Assembly: GCA_934402395.1 (NCBI GenBank)
Contig: CAKRTQ010000013.1
Location: 6,949-70,948, forward strand
Source of the DNA: an uncultured Eubacteriales bacterium
GTDB lineage: Bacteria > Bacillota > Clostridia > Oscillospirales > CAG-272
Direction of reading: 5' to 3'
DNA length: 64,000 bases
This document shows, in pieces, positions 36,841 through 44,594 of the stretch. The notes beneath the pieces were generated by a model that was not told where the DNA came from, made no database searches, and was given only the letters and a program-made list of their open reading frames with translations. Position numbers and translations under genes: made by a program. Position 1 is the first letter of the stretch. Every line of letters begins with the position of its first letter.

Positions 36841-37137
36841 ATGGAGACCGAAGACATCGCCGTAAAGCTCGAAGCCGTGGACAGCCGGTCGCGGTCGAAC
36901 ACCCACCGCATAGACGCTCTTGAGCGCCATCAGGCGGAGCACGAAAAGATGCTGAACACCATTGCCTTGATCGCGCAGCGGCAGGACACGATGGATGTGG
37001 ACATCAAGGAGATAAAGACAGACGTCAAGAGCCTTGCCGCCAAGCCCGCGCGCCGCTGGGAGATGGTAGTGGACAAGATCATACTTGCCCTTGCCGCCGG
37101 GCTTGCGGCGTACATACTTGCACGTTTGGGGATGTAG
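36841..37137 (+). CDS. XhlA/hemolysin-like phage accessory protein
   Basis: 98 residues. Soluble helical N-terminus with heptads (about 15-65) and one C-terminal membrane segment (KIILALAAGLAAYILARLGM). This is the layout of XhlA-type proteins found beside holins. GAGGTGAGAGG precedes the ATG. It probably assists holin-amidase lysis; this rests on architecture and position. Confidence 0.65.
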   Translation: METEDIAVKLEAVDSRSRSNTHRIDALERHQAEHEKMLNTIALIAQRQDTMDVDIKEIKTDVKSLAAKPARRWEMVVDKIILALAAGLAAYILARLGM

Positions 37138-37163
37138 ATCCCCGGAAAGGAAAGGTAATAAAG

Positions 37164-37391
37164 ATGAAAAAAGAAAAGCTCGTCCGCTGGCTGAAGGCAG
37201 CCGGCATACGCGCCGTGAAGACGGTGGCACAGACCGCCGTGGCGACCATCGGGACCTCCGCCGTGCTCGGCGACGTCAACTGGCTCGCCGTCGCTTCCGC
37301 CTCCGCCCTCGCCGGCATACTTTCGATGCTCACCAGCCTCGCAGGATTGCCGGAATGTCCGGACTGCGACAAGAAGAAAAAAGAGGAATAA
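37164..37391 (+). CDS. Putative phage-type holin
   Basis: 75 residues with two membrane segments (about 22-37 and 43-62) and a highly basic C-terminal end (DKKKKEE after a CPDC pair). Size and topology match small class II holins. Strong GGAAAGG site. Last gene of the lysis cassette, followed by a GC-rich stem-loop. Confidence 0.7.
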   Translation: MKKEKLVRWLKAAGIRAVKTVAQTAVATIGTSAVLGDVNWLAVASASALAGILSMLTSLAGLPECPDCDKKKKEE

Positions 37392-37397
37392 ACTGTG

Positions 37398-37427
37398 CCG
37401 GCTGTCGCGCAAATGCGCGACAGCCGG
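37398..37427 (+). terminator. Stem-loop after the holin gene
   Basis: A perfect 13-bp stem with AAAT loop followed by a T-rich stretch. Its core GGCTGTCGCGC is shared with the hairpin at 50606-50657. Confidence 0.75.
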
Positions 37428-37577
37428 TCTTGCTTGTTCTTTTGTCCGGCGCCGCCGCACCAATGCGGCAGCCGGCAGAGAGCGGCGGACGGGAACCTTC
37501 AATCACGAAAACGGGCGGCGTTTTACCGGATTGCCGTTAAAAACATCGGATGATCCGACAGCAGCAGCCACGTTTTT

Positions 37578-37607
37578 GGGACTGCCGCGCCGATGCGAGG
37601 CAGTCCC
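37578..37607. other. Stem-loop in the spacer after the lysis cassette
   Basis: A 9-bp stem GGGACTGCC/GGCAGTCCC lies between the holin and the minus-strand mini-gene. It may terminate either. The 280 bases from 37392 to 37671 show no gene. Confidence 0.45.
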
Positions 37608-37671
37608 TTACGTCCCCGTTTTTTTCAGCTCATGCCGACTGTTCCCTTTTCATTCACATCCGCAGGCGGTA

Positions 37672-37830
37672 TCAGCCGCAACCGCAGCCGCAGCCGCAGC
37701 CGCTTCCGCCGCGCTCGGTCCCGCCGCAGCCGCAGCCGCAGCCGTTTGACAGGCTGGCAAGCACGATAAGGGCGATGATTATCCAGATGAGGCATTCGTT
37801 GTTCTCAAAAAAGTTGCAAAGGCAGTTCAT
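37672..37830 (-). CDS. 52-residue Cys/Gly-rich single-pass membrane mini-protein
   Basis: ATG 37830 has an ideal AAGGAGG site. The short protein opens with MNCLCNFFENNECLIW, continues through a hydrophobic helix (WIIIALIVLASL), and ends in a Cys-Gly alternating tail interrupted by TERGGSG. It holds about ten cysteines. Similar tiny proteins with an N-terminal NNxxxWIIII helix and Cys-rich tail occur in Clostridia without known function, and some resemble spore-associated peptides. The 52-codon length makes it easy to miss; the ribosome site and clean stop support it. Confidence 0.65.
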   Translation of the reverse strand: MNCLCNFFENNECLIWIIIALIVLASLSNGCGCGCGGTERGGSGCGCGCGCG

Positions 37831-37949
37831 AACATACCCTCCTTGTTTTTTTCGGGCGGCTTTTTGCCGTCCTCACTATTATATTATGCCATGCCCGCGC
37901 AAAATGTGACACGGGACGACAAATATCTGCCGTCCCGTGGGTTTTATAT

Positions 37950-39038
37950 TCAGTTCACACTGTCGTCAAATGGGATGATGCGTCCCTGCCTGTCAGCCTC
38001 GAACGCCGCCTCTATTATACGGAGGTCACGGCGCATCTGGGCGTGAGACACGAGCTGCGGCTCCTTGCCGTCAATTGCGCGCGTAAAGTTGCGGTAAAAA
38101 TCGTGAACATCCGATTCGGGACGCTCAAGCCAACTCTCATCGACTGTTTTTTCATCGCGCGGCGCCATTGTTTTGGTAAGCCCCGCCGATGTAACGACCG
38201 GCTTTACATCGTCCTCATGCCACTCGCGGCAGGTCACAATACGCGTGCGGTCGCGCCAGTCGTTCACCTCGGCGCTGCCGCGTCTGCCCGTCATGTAAAA
38301 GCGGGGCAGGCTGATGAAATGTGATGTGCCCACTTCGATACGGGCGTCAAGACCGCCCTCAAAGTAAAGATCAAGCTTGAAGCCGTCATCGACCTCATCG
38401 TTTGTTATATGCTCAAGACGGCAGAAAATGCTTTCTATTTTGCGGTCATAAACAATTCCGAGCATCTGGTCGATAAGATGAATGCCCCAGTCATAAAGCA
38501 TTCCGCCGCCATGCTCCTTTTTGCCTCTCCAGTCGCCGGGAATACCGCGCGAGCCCTGATAGCGCGACTCAACGCCGAAAACATCGCCGAGCACGCCCGA
38601 GGCGTATACCTGCTTCATCATCAGGTAGTCAACGTCAAAGCGGCGGTTCTGATGCACCGTAAAGAGCCGCCCGCACTCATCGGCGACCGCAAGCACCGAG
38701 TCAAGCTCGGCAAGCGACAGCGTTACCGGCTTTTCCGAGATCACGTGTTTTCCCGCGCGAAGCGCCTGTATGGCAAGCGGAGCGTGCAGCTCGTTGGGCA
38801 CGGCAATAGTGACAAAATCCACCTTCGGATCGGCGAGCACCGCCTCATACGAAGGGTATGCATAGATACCGTTCTCGCGCGCGAGCTCGCATCTTTCGGG
38901 CTTTATATCGTAAATACCTGTGAGGTATGCAACATCGCTTTCAAGCAGGTGACGTGTATGCCAGCCGCCCATTCCGCCGTAGCCGATAACGGCACAGCCT
39001 TTTTTACCGTTTGTTTTTTTAATCTCGGAATCAGACAT
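37950..39038 (-). CDS. Gfo/Idh/MocA-family oxidoreductase
   Basis: 362 residues. NAD-binding GYGGMGGWH, EKPVTLS, and the C-domain block with DWRGKKEHGGGMLYDWGIHLID. Start ATG 39038 (MSDSEIKK) has GAAAGGAAAA upstream; an in-frame start nine codons earlier lacks support. Cytosolic dehydrogenase of a sugar or cyclitol. Distinct from the copy at 30.8 kb. It has its own promoter. Confidence 0.85.
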   Translation of the reverse strand: MSDSEIKKTNGKKGCAVIGYGGMGGWHTRHLLESDVAYLTGIYDIKPERCELARENGIYAYPSYEAVLADPKVDFVTIAVPNELHAPLAIQALRAGKHVISEKPVTLSLAELDSVLAVADECGRLFTVHQNRRFDVDYLMMKQVYASGVLGDVFGVESRYQGSRGIPGDWRGKKEHGGGMLYDWGIHLIDQMLGIVYDRKIESIFCRLEHITNDEVDDGFKLDLYFEGGLDARIEVGTSHFISLPRFYMTGRRGSAEVNDWRDRTRIVTCREWHEDDVKPVVTSAGLTKTMAPRDEKTVDESWLERPESDVHDFYRNFTRAIDGKEPQLVSHAQMRRDLRIIEAAFEADRQGRIIPFDDSVN

Positions 39039-39094
39039 TTCAGTTTTCCTTTCGGGCGGCGTCACGCCGCGCCAATGTTCTTTACCTTAGATAC

Positions 39095-39123
39095 ATTATA
39101 AGACAATTTATGCTGAATTTCAA
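39095..39123 (-). promoter_or_regulatory. Promoter of the second Gfo/Idh/MocA gene
   Basis: Minus strand TTGAAA (39123-39118), 17-nt spacer, TATAAT (39100-39095). Confidence 0.75.
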
Positions 39124-39199
39124 GACAAAAGTGGGCTTTTTCGGGACAAAAATTGTCATTGAACATATGACGCGGCTGATTTTGGAGCAACAGCGCCGA

Positions 39200-39769
39200 T
39201 CAGACGCCCGCGCGAAGCGCGTCGGAAAATCCTATACGGTCGAGCATGAAGCAGTAAAGACCCGCAAAAGCGTCAAGCTCCGGCTCCTCTGCGGCGGCTG
39301 CCGATGCGATATCGGCAAATGTGCAGCGGTTCTTTTTTGCCAGCTCCTCGAGACGGCGGTTCAGCTCGGCGGGGCGTACTTCCTCATCTCCGCAGACCGA
39401 CACCACGACTATCTCACAATGCAGACGGCGGCGCAGCTCAGTTATCAGCCTGCCGTATGCGTCAACTATCTCGGAGACGCTGTGAAGACCGCGGATAAGG
39501 TCGGTCTCGCCGAGGTTCAGCAGCACCTTTGAAGGCTCAAGCGGGATGACGCACTCGGCTGCCACCGCAGGGGCGTCAAACACCGAAAGCTCGTAAAAGC
39601 TGCGGTTATAGATATTGCGGTCGATGCCGAACGCCTGTTTAAGCTCGCAAACAGGCATTTCCTTTGCAAATGTGGAACCGAAAATGACGACTCCGCCACC
39701 CGTTGCCACGCGGTTGAGAGCGCGGTATTCTTTGATCTCTCTGCGGTAAAGCTCGGTATTTGTGCTCAT
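39200..39769 (-). CDS. SGNH/GDSL-like protein with altered active site
   Basis: 189 residues with a flavodoxin-like pattern. The expected GDS block reads FGSTFAKE, so the nucleophile position appears to be Thr or shifted; LNLGETD replaces the usual GxND block; no clear DxxH is seen near the end. A regular SGNH hydrolase would have all three, so this may be a non-catalytic binding protein or a divergent esterase. It follows a small membrane protein by about 20 bases on the same strand. Confidence 0.6.
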   Translation of the reverse strand: MSTNTELYRREIKEYRALNRVATGGGVVIFGSTFAKEMPVCELKQAFGIDRNIYNRSFYELSVFDAPAVAAECVIPLEPSKVLLNLGETDLIRGLHSVSEIVDAYGRLITELRRRLHCEIVVVSVCGDEEVRPAELNRRLEELAKKNRCTFADIASAAAAEEPELDAFAGLYCFMLDRIGFSDALRAGV

Positions 39770-39789
39770 TTTTATGACCCCCTCTGTAT

Positions 39790-40176
39790 TTATGCCGCTG
39801 TTTTTGCGGCTTTGTTTTTTATCGTTTTGACCGTTTTTTCATCCTTTTCGGCGTTCTCGCCGTCGGCGGCGCGGCGGTCAAGCGCACGGTTGCGGAAGTA
39901 AATGGCGATCCCTGTGGTTACCATTATAATGTTGACGACATAGAAGAAAAGCACGTACCATCTGACGGTGACATACCACGGCTGAGGCGCGGCGGATATT
40001 ATGAGAGCAAGTTTGCCCGCCATTGAAAAGAGGTAGCCGACCCAGATAAATGTGTAAAAGAGAAGGCTCGTGCCGCGTGCGGTGCGCGACTTCCACGCTT
40101 TTACGATATTGAGCGGCCATGAAATGCCAAAGCACACTACCATCAGTGTTTCCATAATGCTTACGAATGTGTCCAT
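39790..40176 (-). CDS. Small PQ-loop/SWEET-like membrane protein
   Basis: 128 residues from ATG 40176. Three hydrophobic segments; the first ends in SWPLNIVKAWKSRTARGTSL, which resembles the PQ-loop transition (K-S/T-ARG-S) of SemiSWEET and cystinosin-type transporters. A basic tail closes the protein. The longer frame from 40254 is rejected because a good promoter -10 falls inside it and AAGGAG precedes 40176. Substrate unknown. Confidence 0.6.
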   Translation of the reverse strand: MDTFVSIMETLMVVCFGISWPLNIVKAWKSRTARGTSLLFYTFIWVGYLFSMAGKLALIISAAPQPWYVTVRWYVLFFYVVNIIMVTTGIAIYFRNRALDRRAADGENAEKDEKTVKTIKNKAAKTAA

Positions 40177-40220
40177 GATCTTTAAGATGCTCCTTGCGTT
40201 CTGCTTTTTATTACGACGAT

Positions 40221-40249
40221 ATTCTACACCCGATGCGAAAAAAAGGCAA
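40221..40249 (-). promoter_or_regulatory. Promoter of the PQ-loop/SGNH-like pair
   Basis: Minus strand TTGCCT (40249-40244), 17-nt spacer, TAGAAT (40226-40221). Its position supports the shorter start at 40176. Confidence 0.6.
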
Positions 40250-40394
40250 TCCATTTGAAATTAATGAACAGAAAAAGCCGCCGCCGCGCTTTTTTTACTT
40301 TCAAAAGCCGCGTTTTTTTGCCGCTGCGTATTTTCAAAAGCCCGAAAATATGATATCATTATAATGAAGCAAAAAAACTGTCCGGAGGAACGGA

Positions 40395-41954
40395 ATGAAG
40401 AACAAAAAGGACCGCGCCGCGCGCGGTATAGGACGCGAGATATTCGGCACTCTTATGGCGCTTGCCACGGCGGTGACGCTGATAATCGCCGCAATAAGCA
40501 TAATAGTGAATGTTCACACCGAGGGAGCGCGGCTTGACCAGAACCTGCAGAATATCGCAGAGGCGGTGGCGCGTTCCCGCGCGGCGGCGGACGACGGACT
40601 TATCACCACCTATCTTGATTCGCTCGGGAGCGCGCTTTCAAATATTGACGTGATCTCTGTCGTCGGAGCGGACGGTGTGCGCCGCTACCACACCAACCAT
40701 GCCCTTACCGGCACGGTATATGACGGTACGATGCCCGACTTTTCGTCGGGACGGCTGCTCGTTACAAGCGACACGGGACCCTCCGGCTCGCAGCGGCGCG
40801 CTTACGCGGCGATATACGGCGAGGACGGCAGCTATTGCGGCTTTGTGCTTGCCGTTATGCTGCGCCGGAACATAAACCGTACTATCCTTACCACGGCTAT
40901 GGTGCACCTTGCCGCCGCCGTGCTCGTTATCCTGCCCGCGCTTTTGCTGTCGGCACATCTTTCGGACAGGATAAAACGCCGTCTGCTCGGCTACGAGCCG
41001 GATGTTTTCAGCGCCATGTTCCGAGTGCGCGACAACATTCTCGAATCACTTGAAGAAGGCGTTGCGGCGTTTGACAAAAACGGCAAAGCCGTGTATCTCA
41101 ATTCTGCGGCGCGGACGATCCTCGGCGGCGAAAGCCCCTCCTCTCTGCCGGTCGGCGAGGTGATAGCGTCGGGCAAGCGCGCCGGCGGCGTTCCTGTAAG
41201 GCTAGGACGCGGCGCGGAGGTCATAGCCGACATTTCCCCGGTCACTGACGGGGAAGGCTCGGCGGGTGCCGTTTGCATTCTGCGCGACAGGACCGAATTC
41301 ACCAAGCTCATGGAGGATCTCTCCGGCGTGCGATACATGGTCGAAAGCATGCGCGCCAACAACCACGATTTTGTAAACAAGCTTCACGTTATACTCGGGC
41401 TTATCCGCATGGGCGAATATGACCGCGCCTGCGAATACATCATGGGCGTGACCTCGATCCAGCAGACGGTTATAAACAACATTGTGAAAAATATCGAGGA
41501 TCCCTCTGTGGCTGCACTGCTCATCGGAAAATACGCCCGCGCAGCCGAACTTAATATCCGCTTTACACTTGCGGCGGGAAGTCACCTCTCCCGCGCGGAT
41601 ATCTACATCCCGTCGGGCGATCTTGTGACCGTTATCGGGAATCTTACCGACAACGCAATGGAGGAAATGAACCGTGCGCCCGAAGGCGAGGCGCGCGAGC
41701 TGACCGTCGGAATATTCACCGAACCGCACGCACTGCTCATCAATGTGGACGACACGGGCGGCGGCATTGCCCCCGACAGGCTTGACGCCATTTTCGGCGA
41801 CGGCTTTTCGACCAAGGGCGAGGGGCGCGGCAAAGGTCTTTATATCGTAAAGGAAACAGTCGAAAAATACGGCGGCAGAGTGACGGTCGAATCGGAGGTC
41901 GGTGTCGGGACCTCATTTACCGTTACCGTGACCGACGACAACAGCGAGGCATGA
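40395..41954 (+). CDS. CitA/DcuS-type sensor histidine kinase
   Basis: 519 residues. Membrane segments near 15-38 and 165-185 flank a short extracellular sensor of about 125 residues, then a cytosolic PAS-like domain (about 205-290). The phosphoacceptor is H324 in NNHDFVNKLH, the SpoOB-like pattern of this subfamily. The ATPase has an N box GNLTDNAMEE, DDTGGGI and GEGRGKGLYIV. Such kinases usually sense di- or tricarboxylates, but no matching transporter is nearby, so the ligand is open. It overlaps its response regulator by four bases. Confidence 0.9.
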   Translation: MKNKKDRAARGIGREIFGTLMALATAVTLIIAAISIIVNVHTEGARLDQNLQNIAEAVARSRAAADDGLITTYLDSLGSALSNIDVISVVGADGVRRYHTNHALTGTVYDGTMPDFSSGRLLVTSDTGPSGSQRRAYAAIYGEDGSYCGFVLAVMLRRNINRTILTTAMVHLAAAVLVILPALLLSAHLSDRIKRRLLGYEPDVFSAMFRVRDNILESLEEGVAAFDKNGKAVYLNSAARTILGGESPSSLPVGEVIASGKRAGGVPVRLGRGAEVIADISPVTDGEGSAGAVCILRDRTEFTKLMEDLSGVRYMVESMRANNHDFVNKLHVILGLIRMGEYDRACEYIMGVTSIQQTVINNIVKNIEDPSVAALLIGKYARAAELNIRFTLAAGSHLSRADIYIPSGDLVTVIGNLTDNAMEEMNRAPEGEARELTVGIFTEPHALLINVDDTGGGIAPDRLDAIFGDGFSTKGEGRGKGLYIVKETVEKYGGRVTVESEVGVGTSFTVTVTDDNSEA

Positions 41955-42649
41955 TAATGTACGATGTCATAATTGTAGAAGACGACCCCATGGTCGCAAT
42001 GATAAACCGCGGGTACGTTTCGGCGGACAGACGCTTTCACGTGGCTGCCGTGCTGCGGGACGGCGAGGCGGCGTTTGAATATCTCACCTCGGGCGGGAAC
42101 CGCGCCGACCTTATGATACTCGACCTTTATATGCCGCGTATCGGCGGTCTTGAACTTTTGCGCCGCCTGCGCGAGCGCGGCGTGGATATAGCAGTTATAG
42201 CGGTAACAGCGGCAAACGACGGCGCAACGGTGGAAAAGGTGCTTGAGCTCGGCGTGGTGGATTACCTCATCAAGCCCTTCGCCGCCGAACGCTTTGCACG
42301 TGCGCTCGATACTTTTCACAGCCGCGCCGCGGTATTGCACGACCTGCCGGTGCTGAGTCAGGAGCACATTGACCTCATGCTCGGCGGTGCCGCAAAGCTC
42401 GCGGACAGCTCTTCCGGCGAGCTGCCGAAGGGGATACAGGATCAGACGCTTGCCACTATATGCGATTTTCTGCGTGCCTCGGGCGGCGCGGAGCTGACCG
42501 GCGAGGAGATCGCCGACCGTGTGGGACTTTCCCGCGTTACGGTAAGGCGGTACATGAGCTATCTCATAGAATGCGGCAGAATAAGCGGCAGAATGAACTA
42601 CGAGACCGGCGGCAGACCGAGCATGCTTTACAGATATTCGGGAAGCTGA
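41951..42649 (+). CDS. CitB/DcuR-type response regulator
   Basis: 232 residues. Receiver domain with acidic pair EDDP, phosphoacceptor D58 in ILDLYMP, conserved Thr in VTAAND and Lys in YLIKPF. The C-terminal winged-helix/HTH (about 165-225) with TGEEIADRVGLSRVTVRRY matches the CitB family. ATG 41951 overlaps the kinase stop; an ATG at 41957 is possible. It is expected to act with the kinase upstream. Confidence 0.9.
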   Translation: MIMYDVIIVEDDPMVAMINRGYVSADRRFHVAAVLRDGEAAFEYLTSGGNRADLMILDLYMPRIGGLELLRRLRERGVDIAVIAVTAANDGATVEKVLELGVVDYLIKPFAAERFARALDTFHSRAAVLHDLPVLSQEHIDLMLGGAAKLADSSSGELPKGIQDQTLATICDFLRASGGAELTGEEIADRVGLSRVTVRRYMSYLIECGRISGRMNYETGGRPSMLYRYSGS

Positions 42650-42659
42650 TATTCTTCTA

Positions 42660-42688
42660 TTGACAAAATCACGGATGCGCGATATAAT
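42660..42688 (+). promoter_or_regulatory. Consensus promoter of the CvpA-like gene
   Basis: TTGACA (42660-42665), 17-nt spacer, TATAAT (42683-42688). Confidence 0.85.
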
Positions 42689-42737
42689 TTATTAATAATA
42701 CCTGCAAAAACACATCACAAACTGCGGAGGCGATTGT

Positions 42738-44249
42738 ATGAATATTTCCGGCGAACTGATATCGTTATCGATAACCGTGACGGCTTGCGTTTTTATTGCC
42801 GTCGGCGGGCTTATAGGACTTGCGCGCGGCGGCAAACGCGCGGCGATACATATAGGGACCGCAGTTCTTGCTCTTCTCACCGCATTTTTAATATCGGTGC
42901 CGATCGCCGAAGGTGCTACGGGACTTGCCGAACGTTTGACCGAAACGGTCGCGACCGATGAGACGACAAAGCTCATGCGGGACATTCCCGCCCTTGCAAG
43001 GTTCGCCGGAGAGCTGCCTGCGGCGCTTCTGGCGCCTGTGATCTTTGTTCAGGTATTCATTGCGGCGCTTGTGGCGTTCTCTGTTATTGCGGCGGTCATT
43101 ATGTGGGCTGTCAAACGGCGTTCGGTCAAAAAAACCGATGCATCCGGCGAGGTCGCCGTATCGCGGCTGTGCGGCTTTATATTCGGCGCGGTGCGCGGGA
43201 TCATCATAATTGCGGCGATCTGCATTCCGATCGCCGGGTTTGCCGGACTCGCATCCGATGCCGCCGACACCGCAGAAAAATGCGCTGCGGAGGCTGCGGA
43301 GGACTCTTACCGCATGCCCGAGGAGTACACAGCCGCATGCGATATCTGTAAAAACATTGCGGCGCCGCTTGCAAAGGACGGGTTTACCGGATTTTTGTCC
43401 CGCTGCGGCGGCAGATACCTTTTTGACCGTATGTCAACGGTCATGGTGCGCGGCGAGCGGCGGGCGCTTTCGGCGGAGCTGCCGGGGCTTACACGCGCGG
43501 CGGTAAATGCCGTTCCTCTCATTGCCGAAGACCCGAAAAATTACGGCGCGCCTCAGTCGGCGGCAATCGACAGACTTGCCGCCGCATTTGCGGACGATGA
43601 CCTGATAAAGGATATACTTGCAGACTCTCTGCGCGGTATGTCGGCAAGATGGCTCGCGGGCGGCGATTTTATCGGGATCGCAAAACCGCGTCTCGATGCA
43701 CGTGCCATGCCTGTGCTCGACCGTTTTCTTGAGCTTGTTTCCGACATAACCCCGGATGAGCTCGGCAGCGAGATAGGTACTGTCGGCGAGCTTGCAAAGC
43801 TGCTCATCGCGCGCAGAGACATTCTGACCGCATCGGATGCCGACGACATAGGCGGCAGGCTGCTGGCTGCCGGCGTGGTGGATGAGTTCCGCGCAATAGT
43901 GGCAAAAAGCCGCCTTTTTGCACCGCTTTCGGACTATGCGCTGAACATATGGCTCTCATATGTCGGCGATGAGCTCGGAATGACCGGGAATGTCACCGAC
44001 CAAAGCGACAAGCTTGCCGCAGAGCTGGCGGAAAAGGTCAACGATGCGCTCGCGGGCGGCAACGGCGCCGCGGAACGTCTTGCCGACGGCATAAAGCGCG
44101 TTGCCGCCGATAACGGATTTGAAATAACCGAGGAAGCTCTGCCTCTCATAAGCGAGTTCATTCTCGAATATTTCAGCGGCAGAACGGATGTCGGTGCTGA
44201 TGATATAAAGCAGCTTTTTGCCGCAGGAGCGACTGCCGCGAAAAATTGA
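42738..44249 (+). CDS. CvpA-family-like membrane protein
   Basis: 503 residues. Four hydrophobic segments in the first 160 residues (GGLIGLARGGKRAAIHIGTAVLA start, as in colicin V production/CvpA proteins), then a long soluble Ala-rich helical part. CvpA proteins are about 160-240 residues, so the C-terminal 330 residues are an extension without recognised domain. Function in Clostridia is unknown; cell-envelope stress roles are reported for the family. It has its own strong promoter. Confidence 0.65.
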   Translation: MNISGELISLSITVTACVFIAVGGLIGLARGGKRAAIHIGTAVLALLTAFLISVPIAEGATGLAERLTETVATDETTKLMRDIPALARFAGELPAALLAPVIFVQVFIAALVAFSVIAAVIMWAVKRRSVKKTDASGEVAVSRLCGFIFGAVRGIIIIAAICIPIAGFAGLASDAADTAEKCAAEAAEDSYRMPEEYTAACDICKNIAAPLAKDGFTGFLSRCGGRYLFDRMSTVMVRGERRALSAELPGLTRAAVNAVPLIAEDPKNYGAPQSAAIDRLAAAFADDDLIKDILADSLRGMSARWLAGGDFIGIAKPRLDARAMPVLDRFLELVSDITPDELGSEIGTVGELAKLLIARRDILTASDADDIGGRLLAAGVVDEFRAIVAKSRLFAPLSDYALNIWLSYVGDELGMTGNVTDQSDKLAAELAEKVNDALAGGNGAAERLADGIKRVAADNGFEITEEALPLISEFILEYFSGRTDVGADDIKQLFAAGATAAKN

Positions 44250-44280
44250 CGGCTTGCCTCCACGCATAGGGCAAAAAGTG

Positions 44281-44309
44281 TTGACAACCGATATTAATTG
44301 TGGTATAAT
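44281..44309 (+). promoter_or_regulatory. Consensus promoter of the SCIFF operon
   Basis: TTGACA (44281-44286), 17-nt spacer, TATAAT (44304-44309), a perfect consensus pair. Confidence 0.9.
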
Positions 44310-44362
44310 TAATCGGATTAAAGACTGATGACGGCATATCCGCCGCCAGGAAAGGAACAAAA

Positions 44363-44521
44363 ATGAAGCACATTGTAACCATAAAGACCCGCAACCTTTG
44401 CGAGAGCGCAAACAAGGGCGGTTGCGGCGAATGCCAGACCTCTTGCCAGTCCGCCTGCAAGACCAGCTGCGGTATTGCCAACCAGAAGTGCGAAAACAAG
44501 AGCGCGAAGGCAAGCAAATAA
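44363..44521 (+). CDS. scfA: SCIFF peptide precursor (six-Cys-in-forty-five family)
   Basis: 52 residues, preceded by AGGAAAGGAA. This is the ribosomal precursor of a thioether (ranthipeptide) natural product conserved across Clostridia. The leader MKHIVTIKTRNL and core CGECQTSCQSACKTSC match the family. Usual members hold six cysteines; here there are seven (13, 21, 24, 28, 32, 36, 43), the extra one being Cys13 in the leader. The maturase follows after a terminator-like stem, so precursor excess over enzyme is likely. Product role is thought to be quorum or stress related; not shown here. Confidence 0.95.
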   Translation: MKHIVTIKTRNLCESANKGGCGECQTSCQSACKTSCGIANQKCENKSAKASK

Positions 44522-44527
44522 AAGACC

Positions 44528-44570
44528 CGAGGGGTGCCGCGTACAAAAGCGACACCCCCGAATTTTTTTA
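44528..44570 (+). terminator. Attenuator between SCIFF precursor and maturase
   Basis: Stem GGGGTGCCGC against GCGACACCCC (one mismatch) followed by a run of seven T, placed between the two cistrons. Probably partial, giving more peptide than maturase mRNA. Confidence 0.75.
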
Positions 44571-44594
44571 TAACGGTTAAGGAAGGTTTTTGTT

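Noticed and set aside
35535..37391. A prophage
   Set aside because: Only lysis-type genes are present; no integrase, capsid, tail or attachment-site evidence.
37531..37749. Alanine/proline-rich plus-strand frames
   Set aside because: They are the antisense of the Cys-Gly tail codons of the minus-strand mini-protein and have no start signal.
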